DNA of 64,000 nt from contig JAFYSU010000054.1 in NCBI GenBank assembly GCA_017559185.1, positions 1-64,000 of the forward strand. Reading direction: 5' to 3'. Of the stretch, positions 57,361 to 64,000 are shown piece after piece; the stretch's first letter is position 1; each line of letters opens with the position of its first letter. The translations under genes and the position numbers were made by a program. The notes under the pieces were generated by a model. It was not told where the DNA came from, did no database searches, and was given only the letters and a program-made list of their open reading frames with translations. This DNA comes from Oscillospiraceae bacterium. GTDB taxonomy: Bacteria; Bacillota; Clostridia; Oscillospirales; Ruminococcaceae.

Positions 57361-57909
57361 TCACATAGAATAATAACGCGCATAAAAGTCCTCCTCACTT
57401 AGACTGGTGATACTACTTTCATCGCACCACAAAAATTCTCCGGATAGGCAAAGTAAAGCACATGAGTTAGTTACAATAAACCCACCCTTATAAAAGGGTA
57501 AAAGGACAAATAGTAGGTTACGCAATAAGCTCAACTCCCTATAGGAGAGATTGACCTCTGGCTCATCTAAAAATAACCAATCATAGTCTGCACAGAGTAG
57601 AGTTAGGATTGTCTTAAAATCTTTAGAGAAACCTTTTTCTGGTAATTGCAGACCTACACCATCTATACTATATACATCTCTGTACTCAAAAGCTGCACTG
57701 AAGTCATCATCATTATTCAATGCATCAATTCTTTCAAAATCTATGTTATGCTCAATACTAATGTGATGTCCTGTAGAATATTCCTGTAAATTAGTGGCAA
57801 TTCTGTCCTTACCGTTGGATAAAACTGCCTCAAGCAATTTATCTTTAAGAAACTTGGTTTTACCCGCTCCATTAGGACCGACTATAAATTTAACCTTGTA
57901 ATCGTCCAT
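57361..57909 (-). CDS. P-loop ATPase subunit of a two-gene island system
   Basis: 182 residues, AAA_21/ABC-like fold. Walker A GPNGAGKT at 11-18, Walker B WLFLDEPE at 111-118 with the catalytic Glu, and a D-loop-like NLS after it. The stretch before Walker B (GFSKDFKTILTLL) lacks a proper LSGG signature, and the expected H-loop histidine is Asn148 (VTNSCA). A protein this short lacks the usual arm or partner domain. It begins at ATG 57909 after GGGGGTG, 14 bases behind the gene for a protein that does carry an ABC signature. The pair may form a composite ATPase; function unknown. Confidence 0.75.
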   Translation of the reverse strand: MDDYKVKFIVGPNGAGKTKFLKDKLLEAVLSNGKDRIATNLQEYSTGHHISIEHNIDFERIDALNNDDDFSAAFEYRDVYSIDGVGLQLPEKGFSKDFKTILTLLCADYDWLFLDEPEVNLSYRELSLLRNLLFVLLPFYKGGFIVTNSCALLCLSGEFLWCDESSITSLSEEDFYARYYSM

Positions 57910-57923
57910 ACTTTCACCCCCAA

Positions 57924-58397
57924 CTAAATGCGGCTAACAAGAACGTCTTTTAATTCACTGTTGACTACCACCAGATTAACAAATTGGTTATTTGCGTATT
58001 TAGTTATAAACGCGTTCCGCCGTTTATATGTTAAAGAGGATATCTCCCCTTGAAACCACGTCTCATGCTCAAGATAACTAACTATCTCTGCCATCACGCA
58101 TAAACGCTCCCCACTACTTAACTCTGATAGATTGACAACTTCAGACCCATCCGAAGTATTAACTGTATAGCAATAAGTATTAAGATTGACATTAACAATG
58201 TTCGGATTAAAATCCTGCAAAATATCCAAGATTGCTCTATTGGGATTTTCTCCGTTAGCACTTTTCTTTGCAGCATACTGCCTGACCAAATTCCCAACCT
58301 TATGATTATCCATCTTTATGACTTTAAAGTACTTCCCTGTAAGGTCGGCTATCGACCATTCATCAGTGTTTAAAAATTCTAAACCTACTATCTTCAT
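57924..58397 (-). CDS. ABC-signature protein without a P-loop, partner of the island ATPase
   Basis: 157 residues with no Walker A or B. LSELSSGERLCVMAEI holds LSSGER at 93-98, the ABC-type signature followed by the usual helix. The N-terminal part (KIVGLEFLNTDEWSIADL) is beta-rich and looks like the first strands of an SMC-like ATPase head that has lost its P-loop. It starts at ATG 58397 after TTGGAG and is the promoter-proximal gene of the pair. I infer that its signature motif completes the ATP site of the downstream P-loop protein in trans. No family is recognised. Confidence 0.65.
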   Translation of the reverse strand: MKIVGLEFLNTDEWSIADLTGKYFKVIKMDNHKVGNLVRQYAAKKSANGENPNRAILDILQDFNPNIVNVNLNTYCYTVNTSDGSEVVNLSELSSGERLCVMAEIVSYLEHETWFQGEISSLTYKRRNAFITKYANNQFVNLVVVNSELKDVLVSRI

Positions 58398-58626
58398 AAA
58401 ACCAGCTCCAACATTTTATAATATTATACCACATTAAAAGAGAAGTTAGTAATTCTTATACTAACTTCCCCCAAACAAGGTATAAAAATAATAGGTTAGT
58501 GAACTTGCAGTGTCTTAATGAATATTTATTTCAGCATACCACTCTGAAAAAAATTCGGAAACTTTTCGGGAACTCAAGGATTTTCAAGCGAAAAAATGGG
58601 ATAATTTTCAAAAAATCGCAAAAATA
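58398..58626. other. Promoter-side intergenic region of the island
   Basis: AT-rich. Should hold the promoter of the two-gene ATPase. A small stem (AGAAGTTAGTA / TACTAACTTC) at 58441-58468 is visible. No gene seen. Confidence 0.45.
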
Positions 58627-58666
58627 AAAACCCCAAAAACCTGATAATTAAAAGGTTTTCGGGGTT
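58627..58666 (-). terminator. Terminator directly behind tRNA-Leu
   Basis: On the minus strand AACCCCGAAAACC / GGTTTTTGGGGTT followed by TTTATTTTT, starting one base after the CCA end. It seems to be supplied by the integrated element. Confidence 0.88.
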
Positions 58667-58750
58667 GGTGCGGACGAAGTGACTTGAACACTCACGGGGT
58701 TTCCCACTAGAGCCTAAATCTAGCGCGTCTGCCAATTCCGCCACGTCCGC
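58667..58750 (-). tRNA. tRNA-Leu (anticodon TAG)
   Basis: 84 bases with encoded CCA. Acceptor GCGGACG/CGTCCGC, D-arm GTGGCGGAATTGGCAGACGC, anticodon stem CTAGA/TCTAG with loop TTTAGGC, a long variable arm typical of leucine tRNA, and T-loop GTTCAAGTC. Its 3' 32 bases are duplicated at 56212-56243. Confidence 0.95.
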
Positions 58751-58849
58751 AGATATAAGCAACAAATTGCTGCTGTTTTATATTGTTCCCTCTATTTTTA
58801 TACGGGGAGAGTACCCGAAACGGAGCTGAACGCTTAATCCGTAAAATGA

Positions 58850-58878
58850 ATTTTAACAACAACCGCTAAAAATGTCAA
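58850..58878 (-). promoter_or_regulatory. Promoter of tRNA-Leu
   Basis: Minus-strand TTGACA (58878-58873) and TAAAAT (58855-58850) with a 17-base spacer, about 100 bases upstream of the tRNA. Confidence 0.65.
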
Positions 58879-58999
58879 GCCAAAAACACTGTAATTATCG
58901 TTAGGCAATATCATGCACTTGTTGACTAATGCCTTTCGTGGTATGATGATAATATACTAAAACTATGCACCCGTACGGTGTGGAAAGGAGCTTTCCGAA

Positions 59000-60184
59000 A
59001 TGAAAATTTCCGCTGTAATTGCCGAATACAATCCGTTTCATTGCGGGCATGAATATCAGCTTAAAAAAATGCGTGAAGAAGCCGATGCGGTAGTTGTAAT
59101 AATGGGAGGCAACTTTACACAGCGCGGTGATGCTGCCTGCATGGAAAAACACTACCGTGCAAAGGCTGCTTTGGCTTGCGGTGCGGATTTAATAATAGAA
59201 CTGCCTTTGCCATATGCACTAAATACTGCGGAACGCTTTGCGTTTGGCGGAGTACAGCTGGCAAATGCACTTGGCTGTGTGGATGAATTGTGCTTTGGTG
59301 CGGAAACAGGCGAGCTTTACCCGCTTGAAAAGGCTGCACAAATTTTACAGAACCCACAGCTTTACACACTTACCCGTGACTTTGCTGCCCAAGGTATAAC
59401 CTTTGTTCGTGCAAGGGAGCTTGCCATGGAGCAGATGGGATTTCCCGACATGGCACAGGTGCTGCAAACACCCAATAACATACTGGCTACCGAATATATT
59501 GGCTGGTTAATGAAAACAGACAGTAAAATTTGCCCACGAGTTATACAAAGAGTAGGTTCAGACTACCATGATGACACATTAAGCGAATTTTCAAGTGCTA
59601 CCGGTATACGCAGTTTAATGCGTACAGGCAAGAATTTTTCGCAGTATATTCCGCAGGCATCGTATAACGCATACGAACAAGCAGTTTCCGACGGCTGTGC
59701 GCCTGTTTTCCTTGAAGACCACGACCGCTTGCTGCTTGGCAGACTGCGCAGCCTTAGCCGCGAAAGCTACTCCACCCTGCCCGACCTTACCGAAGGTATA
59801 GAAAACCGCCTTTGGCAGTCGGTACGCAGTGCGGTTTCATACACAGCACTTATTGAAGACATGAAAACCAAACGGTACACCCATTCAAGAATACGCCGCC
59901 TTTGCCTTAGTGCGGTACTTGGCATAGACGGCGAGCTTTGCCGCCGCGAACCGCCTTATATACACATTCTTGGCTTTAACGAAACAGGTGCACAGGTAAT
60001 GGGTAAAATTCACGAAAGCTCGAAGCTGCCAATGTCGCACAGTCTTGCACAGTTGGCAAAACATTCACCGCTTGCCGAACGCTTTGCAGCTGCCGAAGCA
60101 AATTCGACCGACCTTTATTATCTGCTTACACCATCGGTTAAACCATGCGGTCTGGATTACACCACACCCGCTGTAAAATTGTAA
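59000..60184 (+). CDS. tmcAL: tRNA(Met) cytidine acetate ligase TmcAL
   Basis: 394-residue enzyme (YlbM family) that activates acetate with ATP and acetylates the wobble cytidine of elongator tRNA-Met. The nucleotidyltransferase start VIAEYNPFHCGHEYQL (residues 6-21) with the HxGH-type motif is diagnostic, followed by MGGNFTQRGDAACMEKHYRAKAAL and FGAETG. It starts at ATG 59000 after GGAAAGGAG. A tRNA-Met gene, its likely substrate, is also in the window at 38.8 kb. Confidence 0.92.
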   Translation: MKISAVIAEYNPFHCGHEYQLKKMREEADAVVVIMGGNFTQRGDAACMEKHYRAKAALACGADLIIELPLPYALNTAERFAFGGVQLANALGCVDELCFGAETGELYPLEKAAQILQNPQLYTLTRDFAAQGITFVRARELAMEQMGFPDMAQVLQTPNNILATEYIGWLMKTDSKICPRVIQRVGSDYHDDTLSEFSSATGIRSLMRTGKNFSQYIPQASYNAYEQAVSDGCAPVFLEDHDRLLLGRLRSLSRESYSTLPDLTEGIENRLWQSVRSAVSYTALIEDMKTKRYTHSRIRRLCLSAVLGIDGELCRREPPYIHILGFNETGAQVMGKIHESSKLPMSHSLAQLAKHSPLAERFAAAEANSTDLYYLLTPSVKPCGLDYTTPAVKL

Positions 60185-60202
60185 TAAAAAGGAGGGAAAA
60201 GC

Positions 60203-60622
60203 ATGAATAGTTCCTTTAAAGAAATTTTGGAAACCATAAAGGGCAATCGTCCCGGTAAAATATGGGTAATTCTTAATGTGAACGGTTTACGCAAGGCTTT
60301 TCCCTCGTTTGAAGATATTGAAGATGGGCTGCGTGGACTTACAAACTCTCCCAACAGTTTTTTGGTGTACAAGCGTTACCCAATAATACATGGCTGTGCA
60401 TATATTCAAGCTGCCTTACCCGCTATTGAATACGATGACAGCAAAGGCTATGTTGTCGAGGCAAGGCTGCTTAAAAACGGTAATTTTCATCAATACCGTT
60501 TGCGTACTCATTCGATTGAGGAAGTAATTGCGGTATTTTCCGATTTTTACATATGCGAGCAAATCCCCGATGTTTCATGTTGGCAGGAAATACCTTGCTT
60601 AATGGAAGTTGAGCCAATATAA
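60203..60622 (+). CDS. Small protein of unknown function
   Basis: 139 residues, soluble, no signal peptide or membrane helix. It starts at ATG 60203 after AAGGAGGGA, 18 bases past tmcAL. A strand-rich middle (IHGCAYIQAALPAIEYDDSKGYVVEARLLKNGNFHQYRL) and helical C-terminus are visible. I do not recognise the family. The position suggests co-transcription with tmcAL and perhaps the purine permease. Confidence 0.7.
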   Translation: MNSSFKEILETIKGNRPGKIWVILNVNGLRKAFPSFEDIEDGLRGLTNSPNSFLVYKRYPIIHGCAYIQAALPAIEYDDSKGYVVEARLLKNGNFHQYRLRTHSIEEVIAVFSDFYICEQIPDVSCWQEIPCLMEVEPI

Positions 60623-60656
60623 TTAAAAAAACTTATACATTTTTCAGGAGGAAACC

Positions 60657-62021
60657 ATGCTGCAAAAACTTTTTAAACTGCGCGAAAATAATACCAATGT
60701 AAAAACGGAAATAGTTGCCGGTATTACAACATTTATGACCATGGCTTATATTTTAGCCGTAAACCCAAGTATATTAAGTGATGCCGGAATGGATTCCAAC
60801 GCTGTACTTATTGCTACCTGTTTGGCATCGTTCTTTGGAAGTATTTGCATGGCTTTTATGGCTAATTTGCCGTTTGCATTATCGGCTGCTATGGGACCTA
60901 ATGCTTTCCTTACTTACACAATTGTGTGCGGTCATGGTATTTCGTGGCAGGTAGCTTTGTTTGCCGTATTTATTGAAGGTCTTATCTTTATTGCTTTGTC
61001 ACTCACAAATGTGCGTGAAGCAATCTTCAATTCCATTCCGTTATCCCTTAAACAAGGTATATCCATTGGGATTGGCTTGTTCATTGCATTTATTGGTTTG
61101 CAAAATGCAGGATTATGCGTTGACGCCTCTACTTTGGTTACAATTACAAGCTTTACCGAAAACTTTAACACAAAGGGTATTTGTGCATTACTGGCAGTTG
61201 CAGGCGTTTTGGTTACAGCAATTCTTCATATACGCAAAGTTAAAGGCGATATTCTTTTTGGTATTATTATTACTTGGTGTTTGGGCATGGTTTGTGAATT
61301 ATTAGGGATTTACATACCCAACCCCGAAATTGGCTGCTACAGTTTGTTCCCTGTCGGTTTTATAAACACCGATTTTTCCGCACTTGGCAAAACATTTGGC
61401 GAATGTTTCAATTTTGATTTCAGCAATATTGAAATTATTAACTTTATTGTAATTGTATTTTCTTTCCTGTTTACTGATTTGTTCGACACCCTTGGCACAC
61501 TCATTGGTGTATCAACCAAAGCTAACATGCTTGACGAAGATGGAAATCTTCCTAACATCAAGCCTGCACTTTTGTCCGATGCTCTTGCTACCTCTGTCGG
61601 TGCTGTTTTTGGTACTTCTACTACAACAACATTTGTTGAATCCTCTGCCGGTGTTGCTGTTGGCGGTCGTACAGGCTTAACTGCATTAACAACAGCTGTT
61701 CTGTTCCTTATTTCAACACTGTTTTCCCCTTTGTTCACATCTATTCCCTCATTTGCAACTGCACCTGCTCTTATTTTTGTAGGCTTTTTAATGTTTGAAG
61801 AGGTTATGAGGTTAAAAATCAGCGGAGAAAACCTTGCAGAAGCTATACCTGCATATCTTTGCATAATTGCAATGCCTTTGTTCTACAGTATCTCCGAAGG
61901 CATTTGCATTGGTGTTATATCCTATGTAATTTTGCAGGCAGCAACAGGCAAAGCAAAAAAGATTTCTCCGCTTATGTATATACTTTCCGTATTGTTTGTT
62001 CTTAAGTACATATTCTTGTAA
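60657..62021 (+). CDS. NCS2 family purine permease (AzgA-like)
   Basis: 454-residue transporter of the AzgA/PbuG-type branch, importing adenine, guanine or hypoxanthine. ITTFMTMAYILAVNPSILSDAGMD at residues 22-45 and FLFTDLFDTLGTLIGVSTKANMLDEDG near residue 270 are the family signatures, followed by GTSTTTTFVESSAGVAVGGRTGLTAL. About 12-13 membrane segments. It starts at ATG 60657 after CAGGAGGA. No purine riboswitch is visible in the 35 bases upstream. Confidence 0.94.
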   Translation: MLQKLFKLRENNTNVKTEIVAGITTFMTMAYILAVNPSILSDAGMDSNAVLIATCLASFFGSICMAFMANLPFALSAAMGPNAFLTYTIVCGHGISWQVALFAVFIEGLIFIALSLTNVREAIFNSIPLSLKQGISIGIGLFIAFIGLQNAGLCVDASTLVTITSFTENFNTKGICALLAVAGVLVTAILHIRKVKGDILFGIIITWCLGMVCELLGIYIPNPEIGCYSLFPVGFINTDFSALGKTFGECFNFDFSNIEIINFIVIVFSFLFTDLFDTLGTLIGVSTKANMLDEDGNLPNIKPALLSDALATSVGAVFGTSTTTTFVESSAGVAVGGRTGLTALTTAVLFLISTLFSPLFTSIPSFATAPALIFVGFLMFEEVMRLKISGENLAEAIPAYLCIIAMPLFYSISEGICIGVISYVILQAATGKAKKISPLMYILSVLFVLKYIFL

Positions 62022-62080
62022 TTCATATTTATAAAAAAGCTGCACTAACCCAAAAAGTTTAATTTTATAAGTATAAATTT

Positions 62081-62123
62081 AACAGCCACATTACCGAACG
62101 GTCGGTAATGTGGCTGTTTTTAT
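62081..62123 (+). terminator. Terminator of the purine permease transcript
   Basis: AACAGCCACATTACCGA / TCGGTAATGTGGCTGTT 17-base perfect stem with a 4-base loop and a TTTT tail. Confidence 0.93.
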
Positions 62124-62345
62124 CGTCAGGCTTTTCATGGTCCAACGGGATTTTTGGTCTGCCCCATGACAATAAAGCCGGTATTCCGTCCGCTTTATGT
62201 CACTGGCAGTAAGTATTAAAGGCAACTTGCCCCTTGCTTTTTAAGCGTTTAGTCTTTTCCCTTCTACATTAATTAATATAACATGAAAATTTTAACAGCA
62301 TTTAAATCCGTTGTGACCGCTTGGTAAATTTAAATTTATAAATCT
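62124..62345. other. Non-coding region with a long imperfect hairpin
   Basis: No gene is visible. At 62160-62208 TGCCCCATGACAATAAAGCCGG faces CCGCTTTATGTCACTGGCA, a stem of about 18 base pairs with small bulges. It is too irregular for a simple terminator and lacks a T-tail. Confidence 0.5.
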
Positions 62346-62349
62346 GCGG

Positions 62350-62445
62350 CATTACCCCTCATCAGTCAAACCTTACGGTTTGCCAGCTTCTCCCCAAGGA
62401 GAAGCCCTTGGCACTCGCTAAAACGGCATTCCCTCGGCGGTAATT
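62350..62445. repeat. Dispersed palindromic repeat (MITE/REP-like), copy 2
   Basis: Contains CCCCTCATCAGTCA, the stem AAACCTTACGGTTT, GCCAGCTTCTCC and CCAAGGAGAAGCC. Words match copy 1 near 30.1 kb in inverse orientation. Confidence 0.62.
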
Positions 62446-62466
62446 AGAGCAAATTTTAAATATAAA

Positions 62467-62505
62467 TAAAAACCCTAAATCAAGTAATGCTGATTTAGGG
62501 TTTTA
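62467..62505 (-). terminator. Terminator of the small membrane-protein pair
   Basis: AAAACCCTAAATCA / TGATTTAGGGTTTT stem with an 8-base loop and T-runs on both strands. Confidence 0.88.
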
Positions 62506-62555
62506 CTTACTTACTCATTATTACATTTTACTTTTCTCTTTTAACTAACAGCATT

Positions 62556-62912
62556 TCAACAGCTCAAGCTGAACGAAATTCCGCTGAAGCCCATTAAAAG
62601 TATGCGGTATTTAAGCAGATATGCCATGCTTGGCAAAAACGGAAGTGCAGGCAGGAACGGGAGCAGTCCCAAAAGCAAGAAGCCTGCCCCTATCCAGCGT
62701 AAGCCGTCCTGTGCGGAACGGGAAACACCAACATTCCACCGCAGTGCCGAGCCTGCTGCTGCACCAACAATAAGTCCCACTGCTGACTCGTACACATACT
62801 GCATACTAACCGAAAGTCCGCGCAGCCATTCAAACTGCAAAAGCCATGCAGCTGTCCATACCAAAGCCGCTGTTAAAATCATAAGTGCCAAAACAGTTAA
62901 TGCTCGTTTCAT
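62556..62912 (-). CDS. Small integral membrane protein of unknown function
   Basis: 118 residues with four hydrophobic segments (about residues 5-25, 45-62, 72-90, 95-115). I recognise no family. Its ATG lies inside the end of the upstream gene (4-base overlap), so the two are translationally coupled. It runs toward a terminator at 62.5 kb. Confidence 0.65.
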   Translation of the reverse strand: MKRALTVLALMILTAALVWTAAWLLQFEWLRGLSVSMQYVYESAVGLIVGAAAGSALRWNVGVSRSAQDGLRWIGAGFLLLGLLPFLPALPFLPSMAYLLKYRILLMGFSGISFSLSC

Positions 62913-63739
62913 GGCTGTGTCTCCTCGGTTTTCTGCTGAATTGCATTAGCGCCTTGTTCAGCAGTATTTTGCTGTTCATATTGTTTAGCAATTTCATCCT
63001 GTTCGGCTTTTTGCATGCCCATTTGCTCCAATGCAGCCTGCTGCTGTTGTTTTACTCTGGCTTGTTCAGCCATTTCCTCTTTAAGTTTTGCCATTTTACG
63101 CGAGCTGCGTACAAGCAGGCAAAGTAAAAACAGTATTACAAAAACAATTCCACTATACAAAGCAGCCTTATTGAAGTTTATTCCGCTGTAGTTTACAAAA
63201 TCGGTGTTTTGCAGTTTTGCTTCAATACCAAGCACACAGCCTTTGGTAAGCGGAAAATAGCAAACAGCCAAACCCTCACCCACAGGGTGCGGATAGTATG
63301 CAGGGTTGCTATTATCATCAAGCAGCTGTTTTGCAAGCTGAACACATTTTTGCGGATACAACGCTTCGGGATAGCTTTCACCCACTACGGCAGGAACATT
63401 TTGTCCCTGTTCACCTGAGTCAGCAATATAAATTAACTTTTCATCCTTTTGGGTTATAACATAACCGCGGTGCAGTCCATAGTTTTGAACAGTTTTGCTT
63501 AACAATTCGTTAAGCTCGGCACTGCCTGCCCCTGCTGCAAGCGAGTCTTTTTCAAGTATTTCAACAGCAAAAGCCATAGCTTCGAACCTTTCAACCGCTG
63601 TTCCGCCTGTTTGGCGCATTTCGGAGGTTTCCCTTGCAAAAGGAATTGCAATTGAAGCTGCACATATCAAAAAAGCAATCAATGTAAGTGATGTTAAAAA
63701 TCTTCGGCTGCCTTTTGATTTAAAAATTACCGCAAGCAT
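62909..63739 (-). CDS. Membrane protein with extracytoplasmic domain and Gln-rich tail
   Basis: 276 residues. First membrane helix at about 15-35, an extracytoplasmic domain of about 150 residues that resembles a small Cache/PAS-like sensor (YVITQKDEKLIYIADSGEQG), second membrane helix at about 192-212, then a cytoplasmic coiled coil and a Gln/Glu-rich tail (KQQQQAALEQ). No output domain is present. I place the start at ATG 63739, nine bases after GAGGAGAGG. The topology resembles a truncated receptor. Function unknown. Confidence 0.7.
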   Translation of the reverse strand: MLAVIFKSKGSRRFLTSLTLIAFLICAASIAIPFARETSEMRQTGGTAVERFEAMAFAVEILEKDSLAAGAGSAELNELLSKTVQNYGLHRGYVITQKDEKLIYIADSGEQGQNVPAVVGESYPEALYPQKCVQLAKQLLDDNSNPAYYPHPVGEGLAVCYFPLTKGCVLGIEAKLQNTDFVNYSGINFNKAALYSGIVFVILFLLCLLVRSSRKMAKLKEEMAEQARVKQQQQAALEQMGMQKAEQDEIAKQYEQQNTAEQGANAIQQKTEETQP

Positions 63740-63771
63740 TATGTACACCTCTCCTCATTATTTACTTATAC

Positions 63772-63806
63772 AAAAAGGGAACGGAAAAACCGTTCCCTCT
63801 TTTTTC
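63772..63806 (-). terminator. Terminator of aspS
   Basis: On the minus strand AGGGAACGG / CCGTTCCCT stem with an A/T-rich loop and flanking T-runs, 29 bases after the aspS stop. Confidence 0.88.
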
Positions 63807-63834
63807 TGTCCATCCCAATAAAAGAGGGCAGTTA

Positions 63835-63999
63835 TTATTCTTGTTCCGCAGTAATTGCGATGCACAGTTCTTTCAGGCTCTTGTCCTCTACTTCGGCAGG
63901 GCACTGTGTCATGAGCTCGCTTGCATTCTGCACTTTTGGGAATGCAATTACATCTTTGATGTTTTCGGTGCCAAGCATAATCATGCACAAACGGTCAAG
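63835..63999 (-). CDS. aspS: Aspartyl-tRNA synthetase, C-terminal end (partial)
   Basis: The last 54 residues of a protein that runs off the right edge. LDRLCMIMLGTENIKDVIAFPK matches motif 3 of AspRS (GLDRLVML...NIRDVIAFPK), and the trailing segment SELMTQCPAEVEDKSLKEL is as expected for the C-terminus. The stop is TAA at 63837-63835. Confidence 0.9.
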   Translation of the reverse strand, partial: LDRLCMIMLGTENIKDVIAFPKVQNASELMTQCPAEVEDKSLKELCIAITAEQE

Positions 64000-64000
64000 A

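Larger units (their letters stand above)
56212..58698. mobile_element. Small integrated island at tRNA-Leu
   Basis: 2.45 kb bounded by the 32-base direct repeat. It holds a coiled-coil membrane protein, a two-gene ATPase, and several hairpins, but no integrase, so it is either a decayed element or a satellite moved by another element's integrase. A second terminator (58627-58666) now serves the restored tRNA. Base use in the ATPase genes is more AT-rich than in the flanking core genes. Confidence 0.65.

Noticed and set aside
60623..60656. Possible purine riboswitch before the NCS2 permease
   Set aside because: The gap is only 34 bases, too short for the aptamer.

Overview
The window is a chromosomal segment of a low- to mid-GC Gram-positive bacterium, most likely a gut-type member of the Clostridia (Oscillospirales/Ruminococcaceae-like). 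This is inferred from gene families and not from any marker tree. The indicators are a cysE-cysS pair, a noc-parA-parB cluster next to mnmE-mnmG-rsmG, a NiaR (3H-domain) niacin repressor with an ECF niacin transporter, a PadR/HAAS/DUF4097 envelope cassette, YdbS/YdbT-like PH-domain proteins, TmcAL (YlbM), strong AGGAGG ribosome sites with frequent GTG/TTG starts, and dispersed palindromic repeats of a kind common in these gut bacteria. Most genes are housekeeping and most transcripts end in a clear rho-independent hairpin.

Layout. 1-5 kb: end of cysE, cysS, a DegV lipid-binding protein, an M20 amidohydrolase, and an orphan CheX-CheY pair. 5-9.3 kb: two short-chain dehydrogenases around an aconitase-family hydratase; the second has a consensus promoter. 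9.5-14.2 kb: a TtcA-like sulfur transferase, a NusG-domain-II membrane protein, an orphan LolD-type ATPase, and a nifS-thiI tRNA thiolation operon. 14.2-18.1 kb: a giant protein joining a degenerate CinA module, a membrane segment, a class B sortase and five Ig-like (BIG2) repeats, the most unusual single gene here. 18.2-20 kb: cyclophilin, niaR, and niaX with two candidate NiaR operators around its promoter. 20-28.4 kb: Na/Pi symporter with PhoU domain, two PH-domain membrane proteins, Tex, YibE/F, and an unknown anchored protein.

28.4-38.6 kb is more accessory: a CRP/FNR regulator with a perfect TGTGA-N6-TCACA box upstream, bacteriohemerythrin, a large NTF2-PAS-GGDEF-degenerate EAL protein, a TPR/SUFU protein, an antitoxin-like orphan, the PadR/HAAS/DUF4097 operon and a zinc-ribbon protein. 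38.6-51 kb returns to core genes: tRNA-Met and tRNA-Glu, guaB, a frameshifted acyl-ACP thioesterase, an LRAT-fold protein, serS, parB, parA, noc, rsmG, mnmG and mnmE. Four parS-like sites lie between 42.1 and 46.4 kb. 51-56 kb: a lipoprotein, a membrane GGDEF protein and two tandem, nearly identical methyl-accepting chemotaxis proteins.

56.2-58.75 kb is a small integrated island at the 3' end of a tRNA-Leu gene. A 32-bp copy of the tRNA 3' end, still attached to what looks like the original terminator, lies 2.45 kb away. The island carries a coiled-coil membrane protein and a two-gene ATPase in which the P-loop/Walker B protein and an ABC-signature protein are separate polypeptides; I propose this as the best candidate for an undescribed system. 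59-64 kb: tmcAL, an unknown protein, a purine permease, two small membrane proteins and the end of aspS. Genes for tRNA charging and modification recur across the window (cysS, serS, aspS, ttcA-like, nifS-thiI, mnmE, mnmG, tmcAL).
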